Below, piece by piece: positions 1-6,384 of a stretch of 8,768 bases of DNA. The stretch is taken from assembly GCA_050011095.1 (NCBI GenBank), contig JBEKJU010000144.1:1-8768 (forward strand), given 5' to 3'. Positions within the stretch are counted from its first letter, which is position 1. Each line of letters begins with the position of its first letter. Source of the stretch: JBEKJU01 sp050011095. Lineage in GTDB: Bacteria > Desulfobacterota > Syntrophorhabdia > Syntrophorhabdales > WCHB1-27. The notes under the pieces were generated by a model. That model was not told the origin of the DNA. It searched no databases and saw nothing but the letters and a program-made list of their open reading frames with translations. The translations under genes and the position numbers were made by a program.

Positions 1-71
1 CCTTGCAGTGAACGATCCGGTCACGGTCGTGCTGAAAGGCCGGCCTTATGTCGCAAGGCGCTTCTTCCCTG

Positions 72-97
72 AGCCGTCCCCTGGTACGACGGCTTTT
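72..97 (+). terminator. Intrinsic terminator of an upstream + strand transcript
   Basis: AGCCGTC (72-78) pairs perfectly with GACGGCT (88-94) across a 9-base loop, and the stem runs straight into TTTTCTG (94-100). This is the usual layout of a Rho-independent terminator read on the + strand. On the - strand the stem is followed by CAGGG with no T run, so it is not bidirectional. It insulates the inositol cluster from whatever lies to the left. The T run is short, so efficiency may be moderate. Confidence 0.65.
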
Positions 98-145
98 CTG
101 TGCATATGGCGAGAGGTTTTCCTCCTCCCTATCCTCTAACATTTT

Positions 146-169
146 CCTTATATTCATATGAATAAAGGG
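146..169. promoter_or_regulatory. Palindromic operator-like site (core 151-164)
   Basis: TATTCATATGAATA at 151-164 is a perfect 14-bp palindrome. Beyond one mismatched pair (150/165) the symmetry resumes in the flanks (CC at 146-147 with GG at 168-169). It lies in the AT-rich part of the intergenic region. The size and symmetry fit a binding site for a dimeric transcription factor, but no regulator gene is present in the window and AT-rich palindromes arise easily by chance. Confidence 0.3.
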
Positions 170-204
170 CAATAATATCAGGGTAATCTAACACAGACAC
201 GGGA

Positions 205-220
205 GTAATTCAACAATTAC
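205..220. promoter_or_regulatory. Inverted repeat GTAATT-N4-AATTAC
   Basis: Two perfect 6-bp arms, GTAATT (205-210) and AATTAC (215-220), flank the spacer CAAC. The site is about 185 bases before the first gene of the cluster, and 40 bases after the palindrome at 151-164. It could be a second operator or a short hairpin in a leader transcript. Immediately after it CGGCC (221-225) can pair with GGCCG (231-235), so a compact structured element is possible. Confidence 0.3.
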
Positions 221-244
221 CGGCCCGATCGGCCGTTTCGCGCG

Positions 245-302
245 CTTCCGGGTTGAAATGCCGCCATGGCGGCATTATTTTGGATGAACACCAACCGGGA
301 AG
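245..302 (+). promoter_or_regulatory. Two-tier inverted repeat / possible structured leader
   Basis: An inner perfect 20-bp palindrome occupies 257-276 (AATGCCGCCA followed by its own reverse complement); as RNA it would fold as an 8-bp stem with a CAUG loop, followed by ATTTT (277-281). Around it, bases 245-255 pair with 292-302 (ten of eleven positions; the mismatch is 250/297). The whole thing therefore forms an outer stem closing over an inner hairpin. The inner hairpin plus T run alone could act as a weak terminator. It would be transcribed as a leader only if a promoter lies further upstream; the best promoter seen (367-395) is downstream of it. No known riboswitch consensus was recognised. 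Confidence 0.4.
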
Positions 303-366
303 GGGCGGTCAGGCCCATTCACGTAAGGCGCATGTCCGCGCCGCGCCTGCCCGGCTTCGGAAACAC

Positions 367-395
367 TTGACAATTCTGCGCAAGTCTCCTATGTT
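367..395 (+). promoter_or_regulatory. Sigma70-like promoter for the inositol cluster
   Basis: A perfect -35 box TTGACA (367-372) is separated by exactly 17 bases from TATGTT (390-395), which matches the -10 consensus at four of six positions including the first two and last. It is the best promoter match in the intergenic region. Transcription would be expected to begin near 401-403, only 2-4 bases before the ATG at 405, so this transcript would be nearly leaderless. The -10 box partly overlaps the candidate ribosome binding site (TAAGGGAG, 395-402). Confidence 0.5.
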
Positions 396-404
396 AAGGG
401 AGCT

Positions 405-1580
405 ATGCATACAATCAGGATCGCCGTGGTCGGCGTCGGAAACTGTTGCAGTTCGCTGGTCCAGGGCATAAATCATTACCGGAAGACCGGCGAAGAGGAA
501 ACGACCGGTCTGATGCACTGGGACATCGGCGGATATAGGCCGCAGGATATAGAGGTCGTCGCCGCCTTCGATGTCGATAAGCGCAAGGTAGGCAGGGACG
601 TCTCCGAGGCTATTTTCGAGAAACCGAACTGCACGACGGTCTTTTGCAACGATATCGCGCGGACGGGCGCCACCGTGAAAATGGGACGGGTCCTCGACGG
701 CTGTGCCCAACATATGGGCGAATATCCCGCGCAATACACGTTCCTCGTCTCTGACGAGCGTGAGCCGGAAAAGAAAGATGTAGTGGCGGTCCTCCGGGAA
801 ACGGGCGCCCGGATCCTAGTCAATTATCTCCCCGTGGGCTCTGAGCAAGCGGCCCGATTTTATGTGGAGTGCGCCCTCGAGGCCGGATGTGCCCTCGTCA
901 ACAACATCCCCGTGTTCATTGCGAGTGATCCCCGGTGGGTGGCCCGTTTCGAGGAAAAATCCCTTCCCCTGATCGGCGATGATATCAAATCGCAGCTCGG
1001 GGCGACGATCATCCATCGGACCCTCGTCGATCTCTTCAAGAAGCGGGGGGTCAAGCTCGAACGTACCTATCAGATCAATACGGGAGGCAACACCGACTTC
1101 CTCAATATGCTCAACCGGGACCGGCTTCTGTCAAAGAAGACATCGAAGACGGAGGCCGTGCAATCCATGGCGGCCGAGCGGCTGGAGGAGATGAATATCC
1201 ACGTCGGACCGAGCGATTACGTGCCGTGGCAAAAAGATAACAAGGTCTGCTTCATCCGCCTGGAGGGAAAGCTCTTCGGCGGCATACCGCTCAGCATCGA
1301 GTTGCGCCTTTCCGTGGAGGATTCACCCAACTCGGCAGGTATCGTCATCGACGCTATCCGGTGTTGCGAGCTGGCACTCGACCGGGGTATGAGCGGTGTT
1401 CTTCACGCGCCTGCGGCCTTTTTCATGAAACATCCACCCGTACAACTGACAGACGCTGAGGCCTACGCGCTCACCGAGGCCTTTATTCTGGGGTCGTATG
1501 AGGAAAAACTGACGGGCAACCCCCTCCGCGCGCACGTACCCGTATCGGGCGCAGTCGAGGGGTATAGGGGTATCCACTGA
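405..1580 (+). CDS. ino1: Inositol-1-phosphate (1L-myo-inositol-3-phosphate) synthase
   Basis: This enzyme converts glucose-6-phosphate to inositol phosphate in the cytoplasm using bound NAD(H), the entry step to all inositol compounds. The 391-residue protein opens with a Rossmann strand and dinucleotide loop (G10-V-G-N13). It carries the family's core motifs: GDDIKSQ (191-197), NTGGNTDFLNM (225-235), KDNK (277-280) and EDSPNSAG (305-312). Its length resembles the short archaeal/actinobacterial form (about 360-390 residues) rather than the roughly 500-residue eukaryotic form. ATG 405 is the only usable start: the frame is open only from 327 and contains no other start codon before it, and starting later would remove the NAD-binding strand. 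TAAGG at 395-399 is the likely ribosome binding site, although the promoter at 367-395 would leave the message almost leaderless. It is the first gene of the cluster. Confidence 0.95.
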   Translation: MHTIRIAVVGVGNCCSSLVQGINHYRKTGEEETTGLMHWDIGGYRPQDIEVVAAFDVDKRKVGRDVSEAIFEKPNCTTVFCNDIARTGATVKMGRVLDGCAQHMGEYPAQYTFLVSDEREPEKKDVVAVLRETGARILVNYLPVGSEQAARFYVECALEAGCALVNNIPVFIASDPRWVARFEEKSLPLIGDDIKSQLGATIIHRTLVDLFKKRGVKLERTYQINTGGNTDFLNMLNRDRLLSKKTSKTEAVQSMAAERLEEMNIHVGPSDYVPWQKDNKVCFIRLEGKLFGGIPLSIELRLSVEDSPNSAGIVIDAIRCCELALDRGMSGVLHAPAAFFMKHPPVQLTDAEAYALTEAFILGSYEEKLTGNPLRAHVPVSGAVEGYRGIH

Positions 1581-1606
1581 AAAGCGGGATATGAGTTGAG
1601 GGCGTC

Positions 1607-2305
1607 ATGGATCGTACGATGTTCCGTGAATGCAGGGCCCTCCTTTTCGATTTTGGAGGGACGATAGATTCCGACGGTGAACACTGGCTGGATCGCTTTT
1701 TCGGGCTTTACGAAAACGGGGGCCTCGACTTTGACAGGGGGGAGATCAAGGGGGCCTTCTACCACGCCGATGCCAGGTGCCATGCCGACCCGGTCGTGCC
1801 CTCTCTCGGTTTTCGGCCCTTCGTGCATCGCCACGTCGATTTTCAATTCGAGGCCCTGGACGTTCGTGATCCCGAGAAGCGAGGGCGACTCGCAGACCGG
1901 TTCTGTGAGCGGGCGGAATATTTTTTCTTCCACCGGGCCGGCCTGCTAGACCGCTTGAAGAGCCGCTTTCGCCTCGGCATTGTCTCGAATTTTTTCGGCA
2001 ACCTGAAGATCGTCTTTGAGGAGGCGGGTCTCATGCCATCGGTTGAAGCGATCGTTGATTCCGGCTGTGTCGGGGTCAGTAAACCCGACCCGCGAATCTT
2101 CGAGATCGCCCTCGATCAGCTTCGTCTGCCTCCGGGGCACGTCGCCTTCGTCGGCGACTCCTACGAGCGCGACATGATGCCCAGCACGCAACTGGGCATG
2201 AAAACCATCTGGCTGAAGGGACCGAGCCCGAGGGTGCCTGAGAACGCGACCCCTGTAGATGCAATCATCACCCGGCTTTCCGAACTCGAGGTGCTCGTCC
2301 GATGA
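1607..2305 (+). CDS. HAD-superfamily hydrolase, possible phosphatase
   Basis: This is a subfamily-I HAD protein of 232 residues, usual for the group. Motif I is D15-F-G-G-T19, motif II S127-N128, motif III K159-P160, and motif IV G183-D-S followed by D189. Residues 22-115, between motifs I and II, form the helical cap. In classical HAD phosphatases motif I is DxDxT, where the second Asp is the acid/base; here that position is Gly17. DFGGT variants occur in uncharacterised HAD proteins, and D21 or D23 might substitute, so activity is not excluded. Given the neighbouring synthase and nucleotidyltransferase, removal of phosphate from an inositol phosphate is a plausible role, by inference only. 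Start ATG 1607 has GAGGG at 1598-1602; ATG 1619 is a possible alternative. It follows the synthase after 26 bases and overlaps the next gene by 4. Confidence 0.9.
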   Translation: MDRTMFRECRALLFDFGGTIDSDGEHWLDRFFGLYENGGLDFDRGEIKGAFYHADARCHADPVVPSLGFRPFVHRHVDFQFEALDVRDPEKRGRLADRFCERAEYFFFHRAGLLDRLKSRFRLGIVSNFFGNLKIVFEEAGLMPSVEAIVDSGCVGVSKPDPRIFEIALDQLRLPPGHVAFVGDSYERDMMPSTQLGMKTIWLKGPSPRVPENATPVDAIITRLSELEVLVR

Positions 2306-3021
2306 AGGCCGGAATCATTGCCGCGGGAAAGGGGGAGCGCCTGGCAGCGGGGGGATTTTCCGTTCCGAAACCCCTTGTGCCCCTGTTGGGAGAGCCGATG
2401 ATCGGGAGGCTGATCCGTGTCGCGGCGGACACAGGGGTCACCTCGCTCTGCTGCATCATCAACGAGCAGAGCCGTCCGCTCGAGGAGTACCTCCTCTCCC
2501 GGCCATGGCCGCTTCGCCTCCAGGTACTCAAGAAGACGACCGACAATTCCATGGAGAGTCTTTTCGCGCTGGCCCCCTTTCTCCAGGGGGAGCCCTTTGT
2601 CCTTTTCACGGTCGATACGGTCTTCAGGTCCCTCACCCTCAAGAGGTTCCTCTCGGCCACGGCCGCGCTTCCCCCCGCCCAGGCCATTCTCGCCCTCACC
2701 CGCTATAGCGACGATGAGAAGCCGCTTCGGGTCGAGATCGACCGTGACCACCGGGTGCGCCGGATCGGGCACGCTACGGAAAAGGGCCGGTTTACCGCGG
2801 TGACCGCGGGCTTTTATTGGTTCGACCCGTCCGTCTTCGATCTCATTGACAGGGCGCGGCAGGGGGCCTTGTCGGCCCTCAGGCAGTTCCTCTCCCTTCT
2901 TTTGGAGGCCGGTTGCGGCCTATACGGCGTCTCGGTCGCAAAAACCATTGACGTGGACCGGCCGGAAGACGTTTCTGAAGCTGAAAACTTTCTTGAAAGG
3001 TATCGGGACGTGAAACCATGA
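2302..3021 (+). CDS. Nucleotidyltransferase (sugar-phosphate / inositol-phosphate type)
   Basis: This protein belongs to the GT-A-fold NTP transferases that join a nucleoside monophosphate to a phosphorylated sugar, polyol or choline. Residues 7-14 (AAGKGERL) form the nucleotide-binding loop and P22-K-P24 completes the signature. D105 in FTVDTVF is the likely metal-binding Asp, and the C-terminal IDVDRPED (216-223) provides the second conserved Asp region. It has 239 residues, one domain, no membrane segment and no C-terminal phosphotransferase domain. Next to an inositol-phosphate synthase, the obvious candidate reaction is CTP + inositol phosphate to CDP-inositol, as in the cytidylyltransferase half of di-myo-inositol phosphate synthesis in hyperthermophiles. 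Nucleotide and substrate cannot be read from the sequence. ATG 2302 shares ATGA with the HAD stop, and GAGGTG (2288-2293) lies 8 bases before the start. Confidence 0.88.
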   Translation: MKAGIIAAGKGERLAAGGFSVPKPLVPLLGEPMIGRLIRVAADTGVTSLCCIINEQSRPLEEYLLSRPWPLRLQVLKKTTDNSMESLFALAPFLQGEPFVLFTVDTVFRSLTLKRFLSATAALPPAQAILALTRYSDDEKPLRVEIDRDHRVRRIGHATEKGRFTAVTAGFYWFDPSVFDLIDRARQGALSALRQFLSLLLEAGCGLYGVSVAKTIDVDRPEDVSEAENFLERYRDVKP

Positions 3022-3821
3022 TAATGCTCGGGATATACCGGGAGAAACTCTTCTCTCCCGGCAGGGTTGACGATGACGCCATGATCCTCGAAGCAACCCT
3101 TCAGGAACTGGCAAATAGAGGCCATTCCATCCGGACCGTCCGGGGAGAGGAACTGGACGGCGAACGCGTGCAAGCCGACTGCGTTCTCACCATGACGGAA
3201 TCAAAAAGAACCCTCGTCCGGCTGGAGGAGTGGCAGGAGGACGGCATGAGGGTCATAAACTGTGTCCCGTCGATAAGGAATTGCCTCCGGTCCACCCTGT
3301 TCACGCTCCTTCCCGAGGCCGGTCTCCCGGTTCCCGAGGGCAGGCTCGTCCCCGTCGACGAGGTCGAGGGGGTAATCTCCTTTCCGGGCGGAAGTGCGTA
3401 CTGGCTCAAGCGGGGAGACGTCCATTCCGTCAATCCCGGCGATGTGGTGAAGGTCTCGACCCGCGAAGGGGTCATACAAGCGCTCGGCCATTTCAGAAGA
3501 AGCGGCATAGAGCAGGTTTTCGTGCAGGAACATGTAGAGGGTGAGTCCGTCAAATTCTACGCAGTCGCGGCCTCCCGTTTTTTCAGGGCGTTCTGTTTCT
3601 CCAGGAACAGGGAAGAGATCACCCACCGGATGGGGCCTCTTAGGGTCCTCGCCGATTTGGCGGGGGAGGCGACCGGCCTCGAGGTGTTCGGGGGTGACGC
3701 GATCGTCACACCCCGGGGCGAGATCTTCCTCATCGATCTGAACGACTGGCCAAGCTTCGCATCCTGCCGACAGGCCGCTGCCCGCCATATCGCGTCATAC
3801 ATCGCGGACAGCGTGGAATGA
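3018..3821 (+). CDS. ATP-grasp enzyme, kinase or ligase
   Basis: The 267-residue soluble protein has the layout of the ATP-grasp fold. There is an N-terminal substrate/preATP domain (about 1-85). Next comes N81-CVPSIRNC followed by the helix ending AGLPVPEG (101-108), K131 in YWLKRGD, and the hinge segment VFVQEHVEG (167-175). K179, D227 and the metal-binding D240-L-N242 follow. RimK/glutathione-synthase-like ligases share this pattern. So do inositol 1,3,4-trisphosphate 5/6-kinases (ITPK), which use the same fold and end in a similar VIDINYFP-type motif (here LIDLNDWPSF, 238-247). With an inositol-phosphate synthase three genes upstream, an inositol-phosphate kinase is an attractive but unproven reading; amino-acid ligation is the main alternative. 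ATG 3018 overlaps the previous stop as ATGA. Only a weak ribosome site (GGGA, 3005-3008) is visible, so translation is probably coupled. ATG 3024 is an alternative start. Confidence 0.85.
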   Translation: MIMLGIYREKLFSPGRVDDDAMILEATLQELANRGHSIRTVRGEELDGERVQADCVLTMTESKRTLVRLEEWQEDGMRVINCVPSIRNCLRSTLFTLLPEAGLPVPEGRLVPVDEVEGVISFPGGSAYWLKRGDVHSVNPGDVVKVSTREGVIQALGHFRRSGIEQVFVQEHVEGESVKFYAVAASRFFRAFCFSRNREEITHRMGPLRVLADLAGEATGLEVFGGDAIVTPRGEIFLIDLNDWPSFASCRQAAARHIASYIADSVE

Positions 3822-3827
3822 GGTTGA

Positions 3828-3935
3828 ATGGACCCGGCATCTCTTCCACATGACAGGTCCGGGCTCATCTTCGAGAAGACGCCCTCCGGGCCGCCCGCAT
3901 CCGCGCGGGTGATGGGGATGGAGGCTGAAAGGTGA
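3828..3935 (+). CDS. Possible 35-residue small protein
   Basis: An ATG at 3828 opens 35 codons ending in a TGA (3933-3935) that overlaps the GTG start of the next gene as GTGA, the same type of junction used elsewhere in this cluster. GAGG (3820-3823), overlapping the stop of the ATP-grasp gene, is 4 bases before the ATG. Most codons end in G or C, as in the neighbouring genes. The ORF lies in the same frame as the ATP-grasp gene but is separated from it by two stops (3819-3821 and 3825-3827). The peptide has no membrane segment or recognisable motif. The opposite strand is also open across this stretch, which weakens the case. It may be a real small protein, or a translated spacer that couples the next gene. 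Confidence 0.35.
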   Translation: MDPASLPHDRSGLIFEKTPSGPPASARVMGMEAER

Positions 3936-4978
3936 GGAAATTTCACCTCCTCGTCATCGTCTCGGGGGTGCTCCTCTTTGCCTTCCTCGCGTATAGCATC
4001 GGTCCCGCATCGATCTGGCAGAGGCTCGCGACCCTCGGATGGAGGTTCGTTCCCCTCGTGCTGCTCGACGGCATGACGGAGGTCTTCCATGCCCAGGGCT
4101 GGCGCCACTGCCTCTCGGGATCGCACCGGTCACTCTCCTTCATCCGGGTCTTCTCGATCCGCCTCGCCGGATCGTCGATCAATCATCTCACCCCCACCGC
4201 CGGTTTCGGCGGCGAGGTGACGAAGGGGTTCCTCCTTGCATCGAACCGGACAGGCGCCGAAGCGGCCGCCGCGGTGATCATCGATAAGCTTTCCCAGGCA
4301 TTGGCCCAGCTCCTCTTCGTGGTGGCGGGATCACTGGCGGTGATCGGCCGAATCATTCTGCCTCGCAGCCTCTGGGTTGCACTGATCCTCGGCACGTCCG
4401 TGCTCCTGGCAGGGGTCATCGGCTTTTTTATCGTCCAAAAATATGGTAAGCTGGGCGGCATCGTGCGGTGGGCCGTTGCCCGCCGGGTAGGGGGGGCGGG
4501 GCTCCGGAAAGCCGCCCTTCACATGACGCAGGTCGACCATATGCTCCAGTCTTTCTACCAGACCCGTCCTCTCGATCTCCCCCTCTCGATATTGTGGCAT
4601 ATTGTGGCCCTGGCCTGGGGCATCATTCCGGTCTTTTGCTTCCTGACGTTCCTTTCCGGCCACGCATCTATCGCGGTCGCGACGTCTATCGTCTGCCTGG
4701 GAACCTGGTTTAACCTGGTGACCTTCGCACTCCCCACGGATATCGGCGTGCAGGAGACGACGAGGGTAATCATCTTCAGGGTCCTGGGTTTCCAATCGGC
4801 CACGGGACTCACCTACGGGATTACACTCCGTCTCCAGCAGCTTTTCTGGGCGGGAGTCGGTTTGGCCATCTATGGCGTTCTTGTCGCCAGGACGAGGGGA
4901 CCAAAGACGTCCTCCATGGGCGCGGGCGGCATCGACAACTGCCACAAGGGGCCGGGGGACAGGGAGGCCGCATGGTGA
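3932..4978 (+). CDS. Flippase-like membrane protein (LPG synthase TM / UPF0104 family, HpnL-like)
   Basis: This 348-residue polytopic inner-membrane protein belongs to the family of the transmembrane half of lysylphosphatidylglycerol synthase. Its members are proposed to move or handle lipids; the hopanoid-cluster protein HpnL belongs to the same broad group. Family hallmarks are LTPTAGFGGEVTKGFLL (86-102) with the conserved GGE, then IIDKLSQ (116-122), and ALPTDIGVQETTR (276-288). Hydrophobic segments lie near 4-22, 37-52, 111-137, 147-167, 217-240, 246-268 and 307-328, followed by a short soluble tail. There is no C-terminal aminoacyltransferase domain, so it is not a complete LPG synthase. 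GTG 3932 is the first possible start, because an in-frame stop sits at 3926-3928, and GGAGG (3920-3924) lies 7 bases ahead. Beside inositol-phosphate enzymes it may translocate an inositol-bearing lipid; this is inference. Confidence 0.85.
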   Translation: MRKFHLLVIVSGVLLFAFLAYSIGPASIWQRLATLGWRFVPLVLLDGMTEVFHAQGWRHCLSGSHRSLSFIRVFSIRLAGSSINHLTPTAGFGGEVTKGFLLASNRTGAEAAAAVIIDKLSQALAQLLFVVAGSLAVIGRIILPRSLWVALILGTSVLLAGVIGFFIVQKYGKLGGIVRWAVARRVGGAGLRKAALHMTQVDHMLQSFYQTRPLDLPLSILWHIVALAWGIIPVFCFLTFLSGHASIAVATSIVCLGTWFNLVTFALPTDIGVQETTRVIIFRVLGFQSATGLTYGITLRLQQLFWAGVGLAIYGVLVARTRGPKTSSMGAGGIDNCHKGPGDREAAW

Positions 4979-6384
4979 CGCGGATGGGAATGTTTTTCGG
5001 GAGGCGCGAAGGAGAAAGGCCGGGATGGGCGCTCGGCGCCATTGTGTGCGCGGCCCTCTTGTTTGCGCTGTCGGGCGCGGCACACGGGGAGACGGGCGGG
5101 GAAAAGGCAGTGCTCGGACTGCCGGACCTCATCAGGATGGCCATAGGCGCAAGCCCGGAAATGGCGGAGAAACGCAGCGAGGCAGTTTCGGCGCGAAGCG
5201 ACCTCGCCCAGGCCCGGGCAGGCTACTATCCCCAGTTCGACAGCACGGTGCTTGTGGGACCGGTAAACGACGCGGACCGGCCGGCCGTCTCGAATGGCCG
5301 AATCATCGACCCCTCCCCGACCTGGTGGAGCATCGGCGTCTTCGGCAGGTTGGACCTCACGCTCTCCCAACCGCTCTATACGTTCGGAAAGATCTCCAAC
5401 CGGCGGGACGCGGCCGCGCATGGAGCGGCCGCGCGCGAGATGGGACAGGTCCAGACGGCCAACGAGATCGCCCTCAGGGTGAAAGAGCTCTACTATGGGC
5501 TCATCCTTTCGAGCGCGGGGATCGAGGCCGCCCGGGAAGCGGGCGGCTACTTCGATGAGGCGAGAACGCGCATGGAACGCCTGGTGCGCCTCGGCTCGTC
5601 GAACGTCACGGAAAGCGATCTCGTCCGGGTCGACACGTACCGGGCGGATGTCATCCGGTCGAGGGCGGAGGCGGAGAAAGGGGCGGCCATCGCCCGGTTC
5701 GCCCTCAAATCCCTGATCGGTCTGCCGCCGGATAAGGATTTCGAGCCCGCGGAAAAGACGATCGCCTTCAGGGAGGAGGAGCTTGACCGGCCGGAGGCCT
5801 ATGTGCAAAAAGCCCTCGACGGACGTCCCGAGTTCAGGCAGCTCGAACAGGCCCTAGCGGCCCAGAAGTCACTCGTGGAGGCGGCCCGCAGTGACAGGTA
5901 TCCCTCATTTTTCGCGGCCCTCGCCGGCTCCCTCGCCGGGGCGCCGGGGCGCGAGACCTTCCATAACCCTTACATCACCGACGATTTCAATCATGTGACC
6001 GGCGGGGTCGTGACAGGCGCGAAATGGCACTTCGATTTCGGCATCATGAGGGCGCGCATCGACAAGGAGGCGGCGGAATATGAGCGCCTTTCACACACGC
6101 TGGCGACGGCGAAGCTCAATATCCCCATACAGGTCGTGAAGTCTTACGAGGACGCGAGGCAATGGCGGGTGGCAACCGTGGCGTATCAAAAGGCGGCATC
6201 GGCATCCAGGAAATGGATCGTGTCCGCCCTCAGCAGTTTCGATATGGGTACGGGCACCGCGGACGACCTTCTGAGGGGCATTGAGCGATACGGCCAAAAC
6301 CAGGGCCGATATCTCGAGGCCCTCTTCAATTACACCATGTCTCTGGCTCAACTCGATTATGCGATGGGGGTGAGGAGCTGGTGA
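4972..6384 (+). CDS. TolC-family outer-membrane protein
   Basis: The 470-residue protein is of typical length for the TolC/OEP channel family, which forms trimeric tunnels from the outer membrane into the periplasm. A basic N-terminus is followed by a hydrophobic run (19-38, ALGAIVCAALLFALSGAA) and a probable signal-peptidase site after AHG (about 37-39). The mature part shows the two OEP repeats: the first begins with LPDLIRMAIGASPEM and contains the strand LSQPLYTFGKISNRRD, and the second lies after about residue 260. Long helical segments rich in Ala, Glu and Arg suit the coiled-coil barrel. It overlaps the upstream gene by 7 bases if ATG 4972 is used. GTG 4975 would give the more usual GTGA overlap and a 7-base gap from AGGGAGG (4961-4967), so the true start may be one codon later. 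It presumably serves the transporter immediately downstream. Confidence 0.92.
   Translation: MVTRMGMFFGRREGERPGWALGAIVCAALLFALSGAAHGETGGEKAVLGLPDLIRMAIGASPEMAEKRSEAVSARSDLAQARAGYYPQFDSTVLVGPVNDADRPAVSNGRIIDPSPTWWSIGVFGRLDLTLSQPLYTFGKISNRRDAAAHGAAAREMGQVQTANEIALRVKELYYGLILSSAGIEAAREAGGYFDEARTRMERLVRLGSSNVTESDLVRVDTYRADVIRSRAEAEKGAAIARFALKSLIGLPPDKDFEPAEKTIAFREEELDRPEAYVQKALDGRPEFRQLEQALAAQKSLVEAARSDRYPSFFAALAGSLAGAPGRETFHNPYITDDFNHVTGGVVTGAKWHFDFGIMRARIDKEAAEYERLSHTLATAKLNIPIQVVKSYEDARQWRVATVAYQKAASASRKWIVSALSSFDMGTGTADDLLRGIERYGQNQGRYLEALFNYTMSLAQLDYAMGVRSW

Larger units (their letters stand above)
1..404. other. Intergenic region upstream of the inositol cluster
   Basis: No convincing coding sequence is visible here. 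At the left edge the + frames close at 9-11, 70-72 and 137-139. The last of these would run through the terminator at 72-97, so the upstream gene, if on the + strand, probably ends before or at about base 72, but its frame cannot be decided. Bases 36-47 form a 12-bp palindrome (AAGGCC and its reverse complement), and bases 1-6 can pair with 53-58, so the first 60 bases could also be the end of a structured transcript. Bases 120-220 are clearly AT-richer than the rest of the window and carry two dyads. Bases 240-360 are GC-rich and full of potential hairpins. The individual elements are listed separately. Confidence 0.6.

Noticed and set aside
36..47. 12-bp palindrome AAGGCC/GGCCTT
   Set aside because: Short GC-rich palindromes are common in this base composition, and there is no T run or neighbouring promoter to give it a role.
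2..139. Open + frame at the left edge that might be the 3' end of an upstream gene
   Set aside because: Its stop at 137-139 lies beyond the intrinsic terminator at 72-97, and no family is recognisable in the 45 residues, so it was not listed as a gene.
253..471. 72-codon + strand ORF beginning in the palindrome region and running into the synthase gene
   Set aside because: It starts inside the inverted repeat, overlaps the true synthase start in another frame, and its translation (many Arg, His and Pro) shows no protein-like pattern.
3894..3909. Possible terminator hairpin between the ATP-grasp and flippase-like genes
   Set aside because: The stem is only CCCGC/GCGGG, is not followed by T residues, and precedes a ribosome site for the next gene of the same cluster.
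3557..4126. 189-codon open frame on the - strand across the gap between the ATP-grasp and flippase-like genes
   Set aside because: Most of it is opposite two well-supported genes, it contains no recognisable motif and has no clear ribosome site. It does, however, lower the weight given to the small + strand ORF in the gap.
4870..5808. 312-codon open frame on the - strand opposite the TolC-family gene
   Set aside because: It lies antisense to a clearly recognisable protein with signal peptide and family motifs. Its translation is rich in Arg and Pro with no recognisable domain, as expected from the high GC at third codon positions.
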